Below, piece by piece: positions 13,901 through 23,201 of a stretch of 64,000 bases of DNA. The notes beneath the pieces were generated by a model. The model was not told the DNA's origin and ran no database searches. It saw only the letters and a program-made list of their open reading frames with translations. The position numbers and the translations under genes are program-made. Source of the stretch: Lepisosteus oculatus (taxonomy: Eukaryota; Chordata; Actinopteri; Semionotiformes; Lepisosteidae); assembly GCF_040954835.1 (NCBI RefSeq), contig NC_090700.1, positions 19,821,501 to 19,885,500 on the forward strand, in the 5' to 3' direction. Every line of letters starts with the position of its first letter. Positions within the stretch are counted from its first letter, which is position 1.

Positions 13901-16284
13901 AGTGCTGGTCTTGCGATCTAATGGTGACGCTCCTGTCTTTTTTGAGTAGGATACACATGAAGGAGATCAACCACAGTGTGCTGCAGCACATGACGGAAAG
14001 GCTGGGGTACAAGCACAGCGATGTCCTCAGTGTTGTGCTTACAAACCGCGCCTGTCACACCCTCGCGGTCTACTTCCTCCTGGACAAGAAGATGAGGAGG
14101 TTCACCAGGGTCTTCCAAGTAAGTGTCAACACAAGATCTTATCTGCTTTACATTGCGTTAGAATTGTCCTTAACCTTAAACATGGCATATGGTGCTCAGA
14201 CCTAACTAATTCGTCCTCATTGCAGTTAACTAATTGTGGGGTGGCAATCTCAGAAAGACTGATAATCCACACAAATCTTTTTAAGAGAAAAAATCAAATA
14301 GAAGCAGGGAATAACTTTTGTTATTTGGTTTTTGTAGGAGGAGCAGCAGGTTGTAGAAAAAGAAAAGAAAACAGATGTCTTTCAGACCCACTGGATGAAA
14401 AAAATGGAGAAAATTACCATCTTGCCAAAACAGACTCCACGTTATCTGCTTCAGAACAAGGGCCTGCTGAAGGACAAAAAATCACAGAACAACGTTCTGG
14501 ACAGAGGTGAGATCCAGTATTAAGAGTGGCTTCCCAAGTTACAAATCACATGTAAAACCTGTTGATATTAGACCAATGGGTAGACTGGCTTGTTGTGACA
14601 GTTTATTTATCACAGTTGTCAATGTAAATGATTTCAAAGTGAGAGTCCCTGCAGGTAAACCCTTCAAAAGGTGCTGACGTCTGAAGAAGGCCTGTGTGGA
14701 CAGATCGGTTCTCCTTTGTTTTCTTTATAGAAGAAGGCAGTTATATATCACTATCCGTTGTGTTGCATCTAAAGGCACATCTACAACATAAGCATTCTAT
14801 ACACAGTGCAGCAGCTTCACATTTCTGGAATAGATTGATGCTCAGATTTCACCTTAGACACTTAAATGCTGATTTACTTGTATGAAAACATTTTTTTCTA
14901 AATCTTATATGTATTTATACTTGTGGGGGATGAGTACACTTACAATTCAGTTGTGACGATCTGTCACCTGACAGCTGATGACCTTGGCTGCTGTTTCCTC
15001 ACCTCCTTCACATGCAGCAGAAATTCCCTGAGCAATCTCTGACCCACAGCTCTGTTGCGCAGGATAGAGCAAGCCCTGAAGAACCCAGTCACCCAATTAG
15101 AAATTGTATTGATTGATTTAGCAGCAAATCTCTTAAGTCATCCTTAAATTCAATCTGTCAAATCAATCTCTCATGGTGTTATAAGCGGAGAGAAAATTAT
15201 AAATTCCAGTTGTACTATGTCGGCTTCAAACAAACTGTTAAAAGCGTACATTTGGAACACTTGAGTCATTCTAATCTCACAAGCTTGTATCTTGTCCTTG
15301 AGACGATAAGCGATTATCGTCTCACCCTGTGGTGGACTCTTGGCGTGAGATGATGTCAAAGGGGCACGCAAATGAGAAGTTATGTAACCAAAGATCTAAA
15401 CCACTTATGCAAACTTTTTTAGGAATATATTCAAAACCTCTAACAATATTTGGAGAAACACTGCGGTGAGAGAAAAGCCTCCAGGCAGGGCGCAGTACAG
15501 ATGGAAACCTCACAAAATGGTGGGCCATTTGAACAAGAACAGCTGCTACTGGGGGAGGGGAGGCAGGAAATAGAAAACGTGACTTTACAAGGTTCTGCTA
15601 TGTTCAACACAGTGGTTTGTCTCTTTTCTAGGCCTTATCCGCACTGCTCCCAATGGGAGCGAAGCAAGGTTCGGCCCTGGTGGAAGTGTGGTTTCCTCTT
15701 CCTTGGAATACCTGGAGATACAGTCTCTTTTTCCTCACACTCCCCAACCCATCAGACGCTTCGAACCCCAGCCAGAGGGCAGCTTTATCGCAGCCAGGGA
15801 AGGCCTGGACCCAAGTGCGCCAGCCTGTACCGGTAATTCCTGGGAGCCTGCCATCAGAGAACTGGACCAATTCCCGCCAGCACCCTGGCAGAAAGGGACA
15901 CATCCCGCTTTCTCACACAGAGGTCACCCTTGCATTCTGCACCCTCCTGCCTTCCAGCCCGACAGCCCTTACTTGAAGAAAGCCACTATTCCCTGCCCTC
16001 CAGCTCTCCCAACGCCCGAGAGCAAGACGTGCCCTTCTAGATCAGACTGGAGCTCGTCAGACACCTCGACTGCTCCCAGCAGCAGGAGTGGAGAGTGCCA
16101 CGACAGCCCCAAGAGTCGAGGAAGGTTCCCCACGATGGGCATTGGCCAGATGCTAAAGAAGAGGAACCACAACTTCAGTGTGAGGTCCAATCCTCCTCTG
16201 GGACTGAACCCTGCAGCGCCCTTACCCTCATACCACATGCAGACACTGATCTGTGCCTCAGGGGCCCTCAAAACATTGTTCTGA
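1701..16284 (+). CDS. HUNK: HUNK, AMPK-related serine/threonine kinase (whole gene, 9 coding exons)
   Basis: This gene encodes hormonally up-regulated Neu-associated kinase, a cytoplasmic Ser/Thr kinase of the SNF1/AMPK branch. The joined CDS is 1701-1934, 6089-6381, 7765-7820, 8455-8590, 9994-10121, 12443-12569, 13950-14118, 14338-14506 and 15632-16284. That is 1,965 bases, or 654 residues plus stop, and codon phase is kept at all eight junctions. Kinase landmarks are all present: glycine loop GEGSFAKV (60-67), VAVK lysine K82, alpha-C glutamate E102, HRD D177, N182, DFG D195, T-loop threonine T213 before [10 protein letters not shown], and the DVW aspartate D236. The kinase core covers roughly residues 53-318. 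The tail is divergent but ends in the HUNK-specific block [17 protein letters not shown] (about 599-615). Mammalian HUNK is, from memory, about 714 residues, so this copy is shorter. It appears to lack one exon's worth of sequence after residue 381. Identification is firm, but the 5' UTR was not mapped. Confidence 0.95.
1935..6088 (+). other. HUNK: HUNK intron 1
   Basis: This 4.2-kb intron separates the glycine-loop exon from the lysine exon. It holds a T-rich TTTAG low-complexity run near 3,343-3,371 and two copies of a dispersed SINE-like repeat at about 5,083-5,210 and 5,362-5,700. I see no other gene. Confidence 0.8.
5362..5700 (+). repeat. SINE-like repeat, family B (near full length)
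   Basis: The copy begins with a tRNA-like head ending in CCCTGGGTTCAATTCTGG. The body contains the hallmark CTGTGTGGAGTTTG and GTGTACCCAGCCTTG, and the end is GAAAACAGATGGATG. At least ten more copies occur in this window. A fragment of the same body sits at about 5,083-5,210. Confidence 0.75.
6089..6381 (+). CDS. HUNK: HUNK coding exon 2 (residues 79-176)
   Basis: The acceptor CCTCTCAG precedes [13 protein letters not shown], which holds the ATP-anchoring lysine K82. Alpha-C is at [17 protein letters not shown]. The exon ends inside the HRD arginine codon, AG before donor GTAACT. Confidence 0.95.
6382..7764 (+). other. HUNK: HUNK intron 2
   Basis: This is AT-rich intron sequence between the exon 2 and exon 3 splice sites. 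I see no open gene, RNA gene or clear repeat in it. Confidence 0.75.
7765..7820 (+). CDS. HUNK: HUNK coding exon 3 (catalytic loop)
   Basis: This 56-bp exon completes the HRD arginine and encodes [18 protein letters not shown], with catalytic D177 and N182. The acceptor is TTTCACAG and the donor GTAATA follows the first base of the DFG aspartate codon. Confidence 0.95.
8455..8590 (+). CDS. HUNK: HUNK coding exon 4 (activation segment)
   Basis: The exon encodes DFGLSN, the activation loop with T213, [10 protein letters not shown] and the KVDVWS motif. The acceptor is TTTCCCAG and the donor GTAAGT. Both ends split codons and join cleanly with exons 3 and 5. Confidence 0.95.
8591..9993 (+). other. 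HUNK: HUNK intron 4
   Basis: The intron holds a relic of a dispersed fish repeat from about 9,195 to 9,735, described separately. The rest is unremarkable. Confidence 0.75.
9195..9735. repeat. Relic of a dispersed fish repeat (AGGCCATTCAG type)
   Basis: The segment contains AAGGCCATTCAGTCCATCA, TTCAAGACCTTGATCAAGTC, GAAGCAGCTGGATGAAACCC and AAATGGGCCGAATTACTTC. From memory these phrases recur in many fish genomes, probably as LINE-derived debris. A short relative with a similar end (GAATGGCCTCTTCTTGTATG) lies at about 55,980-56,095. The class assignment is uncertain. Confidence 0.45.
9994..10121 (+). CDS. HUNK: HUNK coding exon 5 (kinase C-lobe)
   Basis: It encodes [20 protein letters not shown] and the following C-lobe helices, ending at LPPQLSI. 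The acceptor is TTTCCCAG and the donor GTAATT. The hydrophobic C-lobe pattern matches HUNK closely. Confidence 0.95.
10422..10505 (+). repeat. Direct repeat, first copy
   Basis: About 85 bp match 11,312-11,396. The second half, from CTCTCTGGCTAGAG through CTCACAATTCTGAA (40 bases), is identical in both copies. The first half differs at several positions. Confidence 0.8.
11312..11396 (+). repeat. Direct repeat, second copy
   Basis: This is the partner of 10,422-10,505, starting 890 bp downstream of it. The boundaries are sharp and no further similarity is obvious beyond them. It may be an unknown dispersed repeat or a local duplication. Confidence 0.8.
11786..12065. mobile_element. Fold-back MITE, decayed copy (family M)
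   Basis: The right end reads CTTTTCAGCGTGG, CTTGTTCCTCTGCAGCTGACGCAG and CTACTCAAAC, matching the right ends of copies at 33.3 and 55.7 kb. The centre retains the TTTTGGCTGTTGAGCC segment. The left arm is poorly preserved. Confidence 0.55.
12443..12569 (+). CDS. HUNK: HUNK coding exon 6 (end of kinase domain)
   Basis: It encodes [20 protein letters not shown] and the closing helix with DPWLRSG. The arginine of KRPNI is the usual kinase C-lobe anchor. The acceptor is GTCTACAG and the donor GTACGG. Confidence 0.93.
12570..13949 (+). other. HUNK: HUNK intron 6
   Basis: Unremarkable AT-rich intron. No gene, RNA or recognisable repeat was seen. Confidence 0.75.
13950..14118 (+). CDS. HUNK: HUNK coding exon 7 (post-kinase segment)
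   Basis: It encodes [20 protein letters not shown] and [15 protein letters not shown], a region conserved in HUNK outside the kinase core and similar in arrangement to the UBA-like segment of AMPK-related kinases. It ends in phase 0, VFQ before GTAAGT. Confidence 0.93.
14338..14506 (+). CDS. HUNK: HUNK coding exon 8 (variable tail)
   Basis: The acceptor TTTTGTAG precedes [16 protein letters not shown]. The exon is lysine-rich and contains [11 protein letters not shown], which aligns with a LLKDRK block in mammalian HUNK. The donor GTGAGA follows the first base of a glycine codon. Only 219 bp of intron separates it from exon 7. Confidence 0.85.
14507..15631 (+). other. HUNK: HUNK intron 8, with a perfect hairpin
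   Basis: The intron is unremarkable except for a perfect 11-bp inverted repeat (15,299-15,309 and 15,314-15,324) around the 4-base loop GCGA. Confidence 0.75.
15299..15324. repeat. Perfect 11-bp hairpin
   Basis: TGAGACGATAA is followed by GCGA and then the exact reverse complement TTATCGTCTCA. No known RNA family is recognised. Confidence 0.85.
15632..16284 (+). CDS. HUNK: HUNK coding exon 9 (terminal tail and stop)
   Basis: This 653-bp terminal exon is proline- and serine-rich and looks disordered. It contains [13 protein letters not shown], then the conserved [18 protein letters not shown] block, and stops with TGA at 16282-16284. The acceptor is CTTTTCTAG. Confidence 0.93.
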
Positions 16285-16680
16285 CAGTGGCTGGAAAACA
16301 CCTGTCGTTACTTATCCAGCCCCTTTCTACTAAACTGGAAAGATTAGCTGACAATCCCAAATGCTGTGATTTTTTAACTGTATTAGAAAACGGTTATGGT
16401 TATTTCTGGAAATTTTCCAATTTCCGGGCTTGGAAAAAGTTCTACACAAAACGCAGTCACGTCAGTCCTCTTAAAGCCAGCAATAAAAATATCTTTCGTT
16501 TATGTTTAAAAAAAACACCTCTACAATTTGGAATTTTGAAATGAATGCTTTAAATGAGTGCTGTACAGATTATAAGAACTTTCAATATATATCATTGCTA
16601 AATTAACATGTTTGTCATTCTAAAATATGCACCTACAATCCGCCCGTCAATAATTTTGTGTGAAAAGAACCTTTTTTTAA

Positions 16681-16686
16681 AATAAA
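16681..16686 (+). terminator. HUNK: Candidate HUNK polyadenylation signal AATAAA
   Basis: A canonical AATAAA lies about 400 bp after the HUNK stop codon in an AT-rich stretch. It is the first good signal downstream. Longer 3' ends cannot be excluded. Confidence 0.55.
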
Positions 16687-17882
16687 ACAGTTTTTCATTT
16701 TTTTATTTGTGATTCTTAATTTACTACATTTCTTAATTGCTTTTCTTAGTGCACTGTCCTCACAGAAGAAACTGTGATCAGGTGTCTATTTGCTCTGTGT
16801 TTTTATGTATAAAAGTCACGTTTTATACATAACCTACTGAATTTATTCCTGAGACTAACGTATTCCTAGAATTAACATAAGACATGTTACTCAAATCCAG
16901 GTTCTTAACATTATGAAACCAGATTAGAAAATGACATCTCTCTAGAACAGTTTTAGTTTTTCTTCTGCACCTGACTTCTCATAATTCAATGCATGTAAAC
17001 CCTGAAACATAAAGGCTACCTTTAGCACACGCTTTATAAGCAATACTTTTTAAGAGCTCTTAACAAAGACCAGTACAGCCATATTTAATCCTTAAAGTAA
17101 CATGTTGCTGTGGAGTTGCTACATAGTCTTTGCATATATGTATATGCAGAATAGGAGCAAATATACAGTACACTCAAGATTATTGACAACATTAATGTTG
17201 TTTTTCATTTAAACTACCCTATTTTTTACATTGCTTCCTGGAGAGTGGAGTTGCTTATGAACACCCATGAGGTTACTTCACTTTCTGCATCAGGCTCTGT
17301 GCCACTGAGCCCTGTACACAAATACATATTACTTATCAGTTCACTGTTTTTAAACTGGATTTATTTGCTAAACAGAAAAAAACTGCAATCTACACATGGA
17401 TATGAATCATTTATCTGAACTGCACACCAGTGTGAGTAAATGGTGATATTTTTTATCACCTAGTAGTTAGTAGTTGAAATAATAGTTTCAATTATAAGAA
17501 TGACAGCAATTCCAGAGTAATCCAGAAACCACCTACTCTCTAATCTTTCTTTGTTCAAGTGCAAAATAGAATATATTTTGCATCAGATCATGTAATTATG
17601 CCATTATTTTGTTTTTTTATATTACTGGTAACATATTTACCTGAAATTACACGCTCATGTGCTCTAAATGAAGCATAATGCTGTTTTAGAATCAATGTTT
17701 TCAGAAAACTGGAGAATCAATGTGTCCATTGCATTGTGCAAAGATATTGTCAATTACATCTTCATATCTGTAAACCCAAAATATATTTCTCTCAAACACA
17801 GTCTGGTACGCCTTTTCATTAGAAATAACAGTATGTATTAGTACTACATATAGTATTGTAAACCTAAGGTAACTTGGGTGGG

Positions 17883-18042
17883 TAGCTGCGTCAGCATGCA
17901 TAGGCTGCAAAGGAACAAGTAATAGGTTTATTTCATGCTGAAAAGAGCATGGTTATTACAAAATCTTCTGGGTCTCAAGATAACCCATTTTTGGAATTGT
18001 GATTTCTCTATTCAGCATGGAATAAACCTATTACTTGTTCCT
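17883..18042. mobile_element. Fold-back MITE with an unusual loop (family M)
   Basis: The outer left end GTAGCTGCGTCAGCATGCA leads into a 37-base arm (17,911-17,947). This is the inverted repeat of 18,006-18,042, with 35 of 37 bases matching. Other copies carry a GTTTCGGCTGTGGAGC-type loop. Here the loop is instead a 59-bp sequence found inverted at 18,647-18,705. The outer right end is lost. Confidence 0.8.
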
Positions 18043-18646
18043 AAGGTAATTTGAGTTTTCTTCTGTCTCTACTATTACTGTCTTCTATGGTGAGAAACAT
18101 GCTTAATAATTCCATAATCTTGTATTGCTTTTTAATACAGTTTATAACCTTTTCAGGTGACCAAATTTGTCCCTGCATCATACAGTTTTGCAGTGACTGT
18201 ATAACTTTTTGTTACTCAAAATGATTCTTTTTTCACAACTTGTTCCTTAAATAATTCTACAGGGAATGAGATTTGTACACAAGGAAAAAAACAAAGCATT
18301 CACAATTATAAGTAATCAAGTAGTCTTGCTAACAAAAATAATACTTTGAACCTTTTTTCTGTTCTGCAAATGCCAGAAGTTTAAAAAGATTTTTATGCTG
18401 AGAAAGAATAAATTATGATATGAGTGTTGTCTCACTGGAATACTTTCATTCAGAGCATGTCTAGCATTCAGATTAAATAATTGGACTAATCTTCTAGTCA
18501 GAGGTTACAGACCCAGTACGTGAATACAGCTGTTTGTTGACAGTACCTTCATGATTTACAGTTCAAACCAGTTATCATGTGCTGGGTCGGGAATTTGCTA
18601 TTGGCCAGCGGGTTAAAATTTGGTCGGACCAGGACTATCTAATGTC

Positions 18647-18705
18647 AGAAATCACAGTTCCAAAAATGGGTTATCTTGAAGCCCAGAAGATTTTATAATA
18701 ACCAT
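18647..18705 (-). repeat. Inverted partner of the MITE loop
   Basis: This is the reverse complement of 17,949-18,007 at 55 of 59 positions. It sits about 640 bp downstream and has no MITE arms of its own. Confidence 0.85.
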
Positions 18706-21700
18706 CCAAGCTTACAGAAAACAATCTTGGAGTGCTTAAACATAATTTGTAGGTTTGGAATGATGGTGTTGGAGAGGAGCATCTAGAATAATTGTAGCAC
18801 CAAAGAAGGTTGCCTGCAGAGTATTACAAGTGCAAAGAGAGTGGAAGCTTTTGGAATGACAAACTAATGTGTGTGTTTGCGACGAACTGTAGTGCTTTGT
18901 CTACAAGGGGGCATTAGGATCTAATTAAATGATCTAATTTGAGTCAAAAATAAAGCCAAGAGGAGGAGGAGTTTGGGAAATACAAACCTTAGATCTCCAG
19001 TAATAATCTTCAGTGCACCTTGTGGACATGGGCACAATGATTATGCAGCCCCATGCCTGAGATAGGAAACATTCAAATTAATGTACTGGGAAAGGCTGTG
19101 CAATAATTTCCCCCATATAACCCAGGCCATTCCAGTAGAAAATGCATTAGTAAAGTCCTTGTTTTGCCAAAAGAAGTTTGTTTATTCATTAGAACAAAAA
19201 ATAAAAGGAACCTGTATGAAGAAACTGAAGAAACTGACTTATTCTTGCCAAGTGAAACAGTTTCTTTTGCAAAGTGTTGAATACCCTTCCCAAGGTCTTA
19301 AAACAGTGTCTGGAGGTGGTCTGTTATGATCATATTACTTTACATCTTCATCAACCCAGGAAAAATATGAAATGCTGATTCAGATCAGGTTAGGAAGGCA
19401 GTCTCAGATAGTATCAGAAAGTTTTGTTTCTGTTTTGTGACATAATTTGTTTTAATGACTTGTTTACTTTTGCAGGATAGTATTTCAAAGTGCTCAAAAC
19501 GAATCCAAACAATGGGAGAACAAAAAAGAGCTCCCATTACAAAAGCCAAGAATTTCAATAAAGTAATTTCTTAATCTGCATAGTATAACCAGATCATATT
19601 TGTGCCAGCAATTGTTCCTTGGATTTCAGGTATCAAGTTTCTGTCTAAAGCAACATGTGCTCTCTGCCGAACAGCTGTAAACACATGCAATAACAGGTTT
19701 GCTCCTAATCTTGCCTCTAATCTGTTCTATATTATAAATTCAAAGCATAACTGTACAATGGGCTTTCCTCAGACAGGAGAAAATCTCACTGACAAAAACA
19801 AGTGTTTTCCAAAATCCCACCCTCTTTAAATCTGTAGACACGAGCGATGAAAATCAACGAGTGGGAGCTAGGATTAACAGCAAAAGAACAGAGCCTTTTG
19901 TTTAAATATACTGTATGGTCATTTTAAAACACCTACTAAGCCTGGCCCCACATGAAGGGAACCACTGTTTTCTCCTTGTGACTAAATGGTTTTGAATTAA
20001 AATGGGCTCTAGAGTAGACATTTTGGATATTCACAGCATATAGCTTTAATTTGAAAGAACTGCCTAATGATTTCTGACAAATCTTACTTTTGTCTGCAAA
20101 AAGTAAGAATGCATTGTAATTATTTTGTCAGAATTTGTTAGAATATTCTCTCGTTTCATAAGCGTGATACAGTTTAACAGATGTAAAATTATAATTTCGT
20201 AGCTGGTCATATTAAAGTGTAGACTCTTGTTATACTGCCTATTTATTATATGTGTCTGTGTCATATACATATAAATTGGGAATCTAAGTCTGTACAGTAT
20301 CCTTTTTCTTGGCAATGACATCTAAAATAAATTTACAAGGTGTAAAAGGTGACTCTTTCTATAGCAAGTACCAATAGTTTGTCGCTTCTTTCTGCACGTA
20401 ATAAGATTTATCCAAGATAAACAAGGAGAAGAAAACATTCAGAGGATAATGCAACAATAAATAAATGCCTTGTAGACTTACATGATGGGACTTATTGTAG
20501 TTTGAGATTGTTTTCAAAACAATTGCTATTAAAAATTGAAAATGGCTGAATTGAATTTGTGACATGAAGACAGATCAAAACACATTTTTCCAAATATTTG
20601 CAAAAGGTTTTGCTAAAGCAGTGAGAGATCGCTCCCCTCAGGCCAGATTTAATTGGCGGCTTTTTAAGAGACCCTCAACAAAATGAGCACATGGATGTCA
20701 TTGAGATGCATTGGCTGTCAGCTGTTGCTTTGTGATGTGTCAGCTAAAGTGGTTCTGTGAGAATAAAAAACGTATCTTGACTGACCTGCAAATTAGCCTT
20801 CGAAGAGACTGGAGACAGCAGATGGCATTATACCAGAGGTTCCCAGAAACTGCACACAGCTGAATCAAATATACAAAACAATAAATGACAAAACCTAAAT
20901 AGTGCATTAATATACAGGCATAAAAGGAGTACTGACTTAATTTTCTGAAAGACAAATAGAAGACTTTTCAGTTTAGTTTTATATTCGGCGGCTTATATTC
21001 CCTATTGCAGACTCTGTAATATAATATAATAAAATTAAATTTTAATTTAATATAATTTCTTCAGACATAAAATTCAAAATCTTGAAGGAAGTGAAAACAG
21101 GTACACCTGACACTGAACAACAGATATGAATGAGGATGTGGAGAGGGTCCTCAGGCATCAAACAATAAACAAACAATCCAACAGTGTAAACAAAAATCAC
21201 CAAACTAAAAGGAAAGATGAACTAAACAAAGTCACAAACCAACAAAAAATAAATAAAGAACTCTCCCCCATTTTTAATACTTGCGGTTATTCACTTTGGG
21301 AAAGAAAAACAGAAAATTAAAAGCTAAACCACTGACAAACCAACACTGACCAATACACGGCTCTGTATCTGAGGATTTTAGAAGACAGTCTGGGTGTGAT
21401 AAACAGGCTTTTTGTGAGCAGATAAACATTGTTAGTCTGTTATGACTCTCATATGAGGGACAGGCCACTCTCTTTGTTCATGAGTCTCCAACCCATGTCA
21501 ATCTGTTCAGGATTAGGACACAAATCTAGATTAATCCCTTTTCCTGCTTTGGTTTGAGGAGAAAAAAAAGACCATTGCTTAGTATTTTTGCAACATGAAC
21601 AAAGGGTGTTAATGAAGGAACTCACTAAATGTAATGAAATTCTATATAAAACAACACAATTATTTTCATTCTGAAAAACAATGCATGACTACTGCTATAC

Positions 21701-22913
21701 AATTCTGATTAATATAAATAGAGGAGCTGTTATGATAAGCAAATAAATGAAGCAGATAAAGTAAACGACATGCTATTCCATAATTATACAAACTGAAATG
21801 TATGGAAATTTATGCTCCTTAAATGCTTTCTCTCTACTGTTTTATGTTCATAAACGGTTAAGTACCTTCTGCACACAGTAAGAGAAACGCTCCAGTTCAC
21901 AACCATGAGATGGGGACATGGACAAAATATATATTTTCAATATATGTAGCTTTCAATCAAACTAGGATGTGTTATGTAAAACATCTTGAAAACATTTAAA
22001 AAATTAGGAAAATAGTAAAAGCAACAGATTTCAACAAATGTCAAAACAAAATAGTTTCTTTTCTTACAAATAATTTCATTTGTTTTGGGAAATATAGAGA
22101 TGCACAAAAGAAACGCACTACTCCTGTCTAATGAATCTCATTCGTTTTTTTTTTCAAAATAGACTCCTTAAGAAATCACAGAAAATGGGAATAACACAAA
22201 GTATTATCACTGATTTTTTCAGTATAAAACATAACAGTGCCAGAATTTGTTACTTTGATACTACAAAATTAGTATCAGCTATTCATGTCAACCTGAGTGA
22301 TAAAACAATCCTGACAGTTTGACAGATGATACACAGATCTGATGCTAACTTAGTTAACTTAATCTGCCACTCTTCCTGTGTAACTTGAATTGGTACTTCT
22401 AACTCATTTCAGATCTCAAACATTGCCGACTGAGCTACTGAGTTAAAATCAAGCACTTTACTAAAGCAGTGAACTGAAAGGAACAAGGACTTTTTTTCCT
22501 TGATTGCTCTGTCCAAACAGATAACGTTTGGGCTTCCTCCACACTCTTTTGAAAACAGCTACACAGAAATGAACTGCGCCGGTGCTTTCTCTTTTTGAAA
22601 GTGATGACGAACACACCTCTTCAGAGTGTGTCTTCAAGGACATCCTTTTATACTGGGGATGAAGGCAGGAAGTCATGAGCAGAGCTGCATCTGGGACAAG
22701 CCTCCCACAAAAGGCTCAGCCCTCTGGAGCCTGCTCAATGTCACAGAGTTACTGCGGTATAAAATAAATAAGCCCCCTATACAACAATATCAGTACCCAT
22801 GAGACCAGCAGCTCAAGCTTGTTGTTTCCTCGGTAGCCCTGCAAAATCCTGGGATTCTGTTCAGGAGTGAGAGCACCTGAGCTCTCTCAGACCTGCCTCA
22901 CACTCTTTCCAGG

Positions 22914-23201
22914 TTAAGATAAGATAACACACGATAAGATCACTTTATAAGCCATATACAATTTCTTGCATTAGGAATTTGTCTTTTTGCATACCCCAGC
23001 TTGCTCTCCATGAGACACACAGTTAGGGAGAGAATCTGGGGGTCAGAGCGCAGGGTCAGCCATTTATACGGTGCCCCTGGAGCAGTTGAATCCTACTCAG
23101 GGGCCCAACTGAGTAGGATTCCTCTGCTGGCCGCAAGATTTGAACCAGCAACCTTCCTGCCACAGGCGCAGATCCTTAGCCTGTGAGGCACCACTCCGCT
23201 C
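22914..23201 (-). repeat. tRNA-derived SINE, family A, reverse orientation
   Basis: Read on the minus strand it has a tRNA-like head (GGCTAAGGATCTGCGCCTG, then GGTTCAAATCTTG as B box), a body with TATAAATGGCTGACCCTG, and a tail of AAGTGATCTTATC repeats. It matches copies at 31.5 and 46.2 kb. Part of the body has been replaced by a perfect hairpin at 23,088-23,121. Confidence 0.85.

Noticed and set aside
16285-16544. Open frame overlapping and following the HUNK stop as an alternative C-terminus.
   Set aside because: It is in a different frame from exon 9, which ends in the conserved HUNK tail. No splice site links it.
19081-22322. Several 60-80 codon frames in the HUNK-MIS18A gap as lineage-specific genes.
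   Set aside because: AT-rich composition, no splice-linked partners and no promoter or domain signal.
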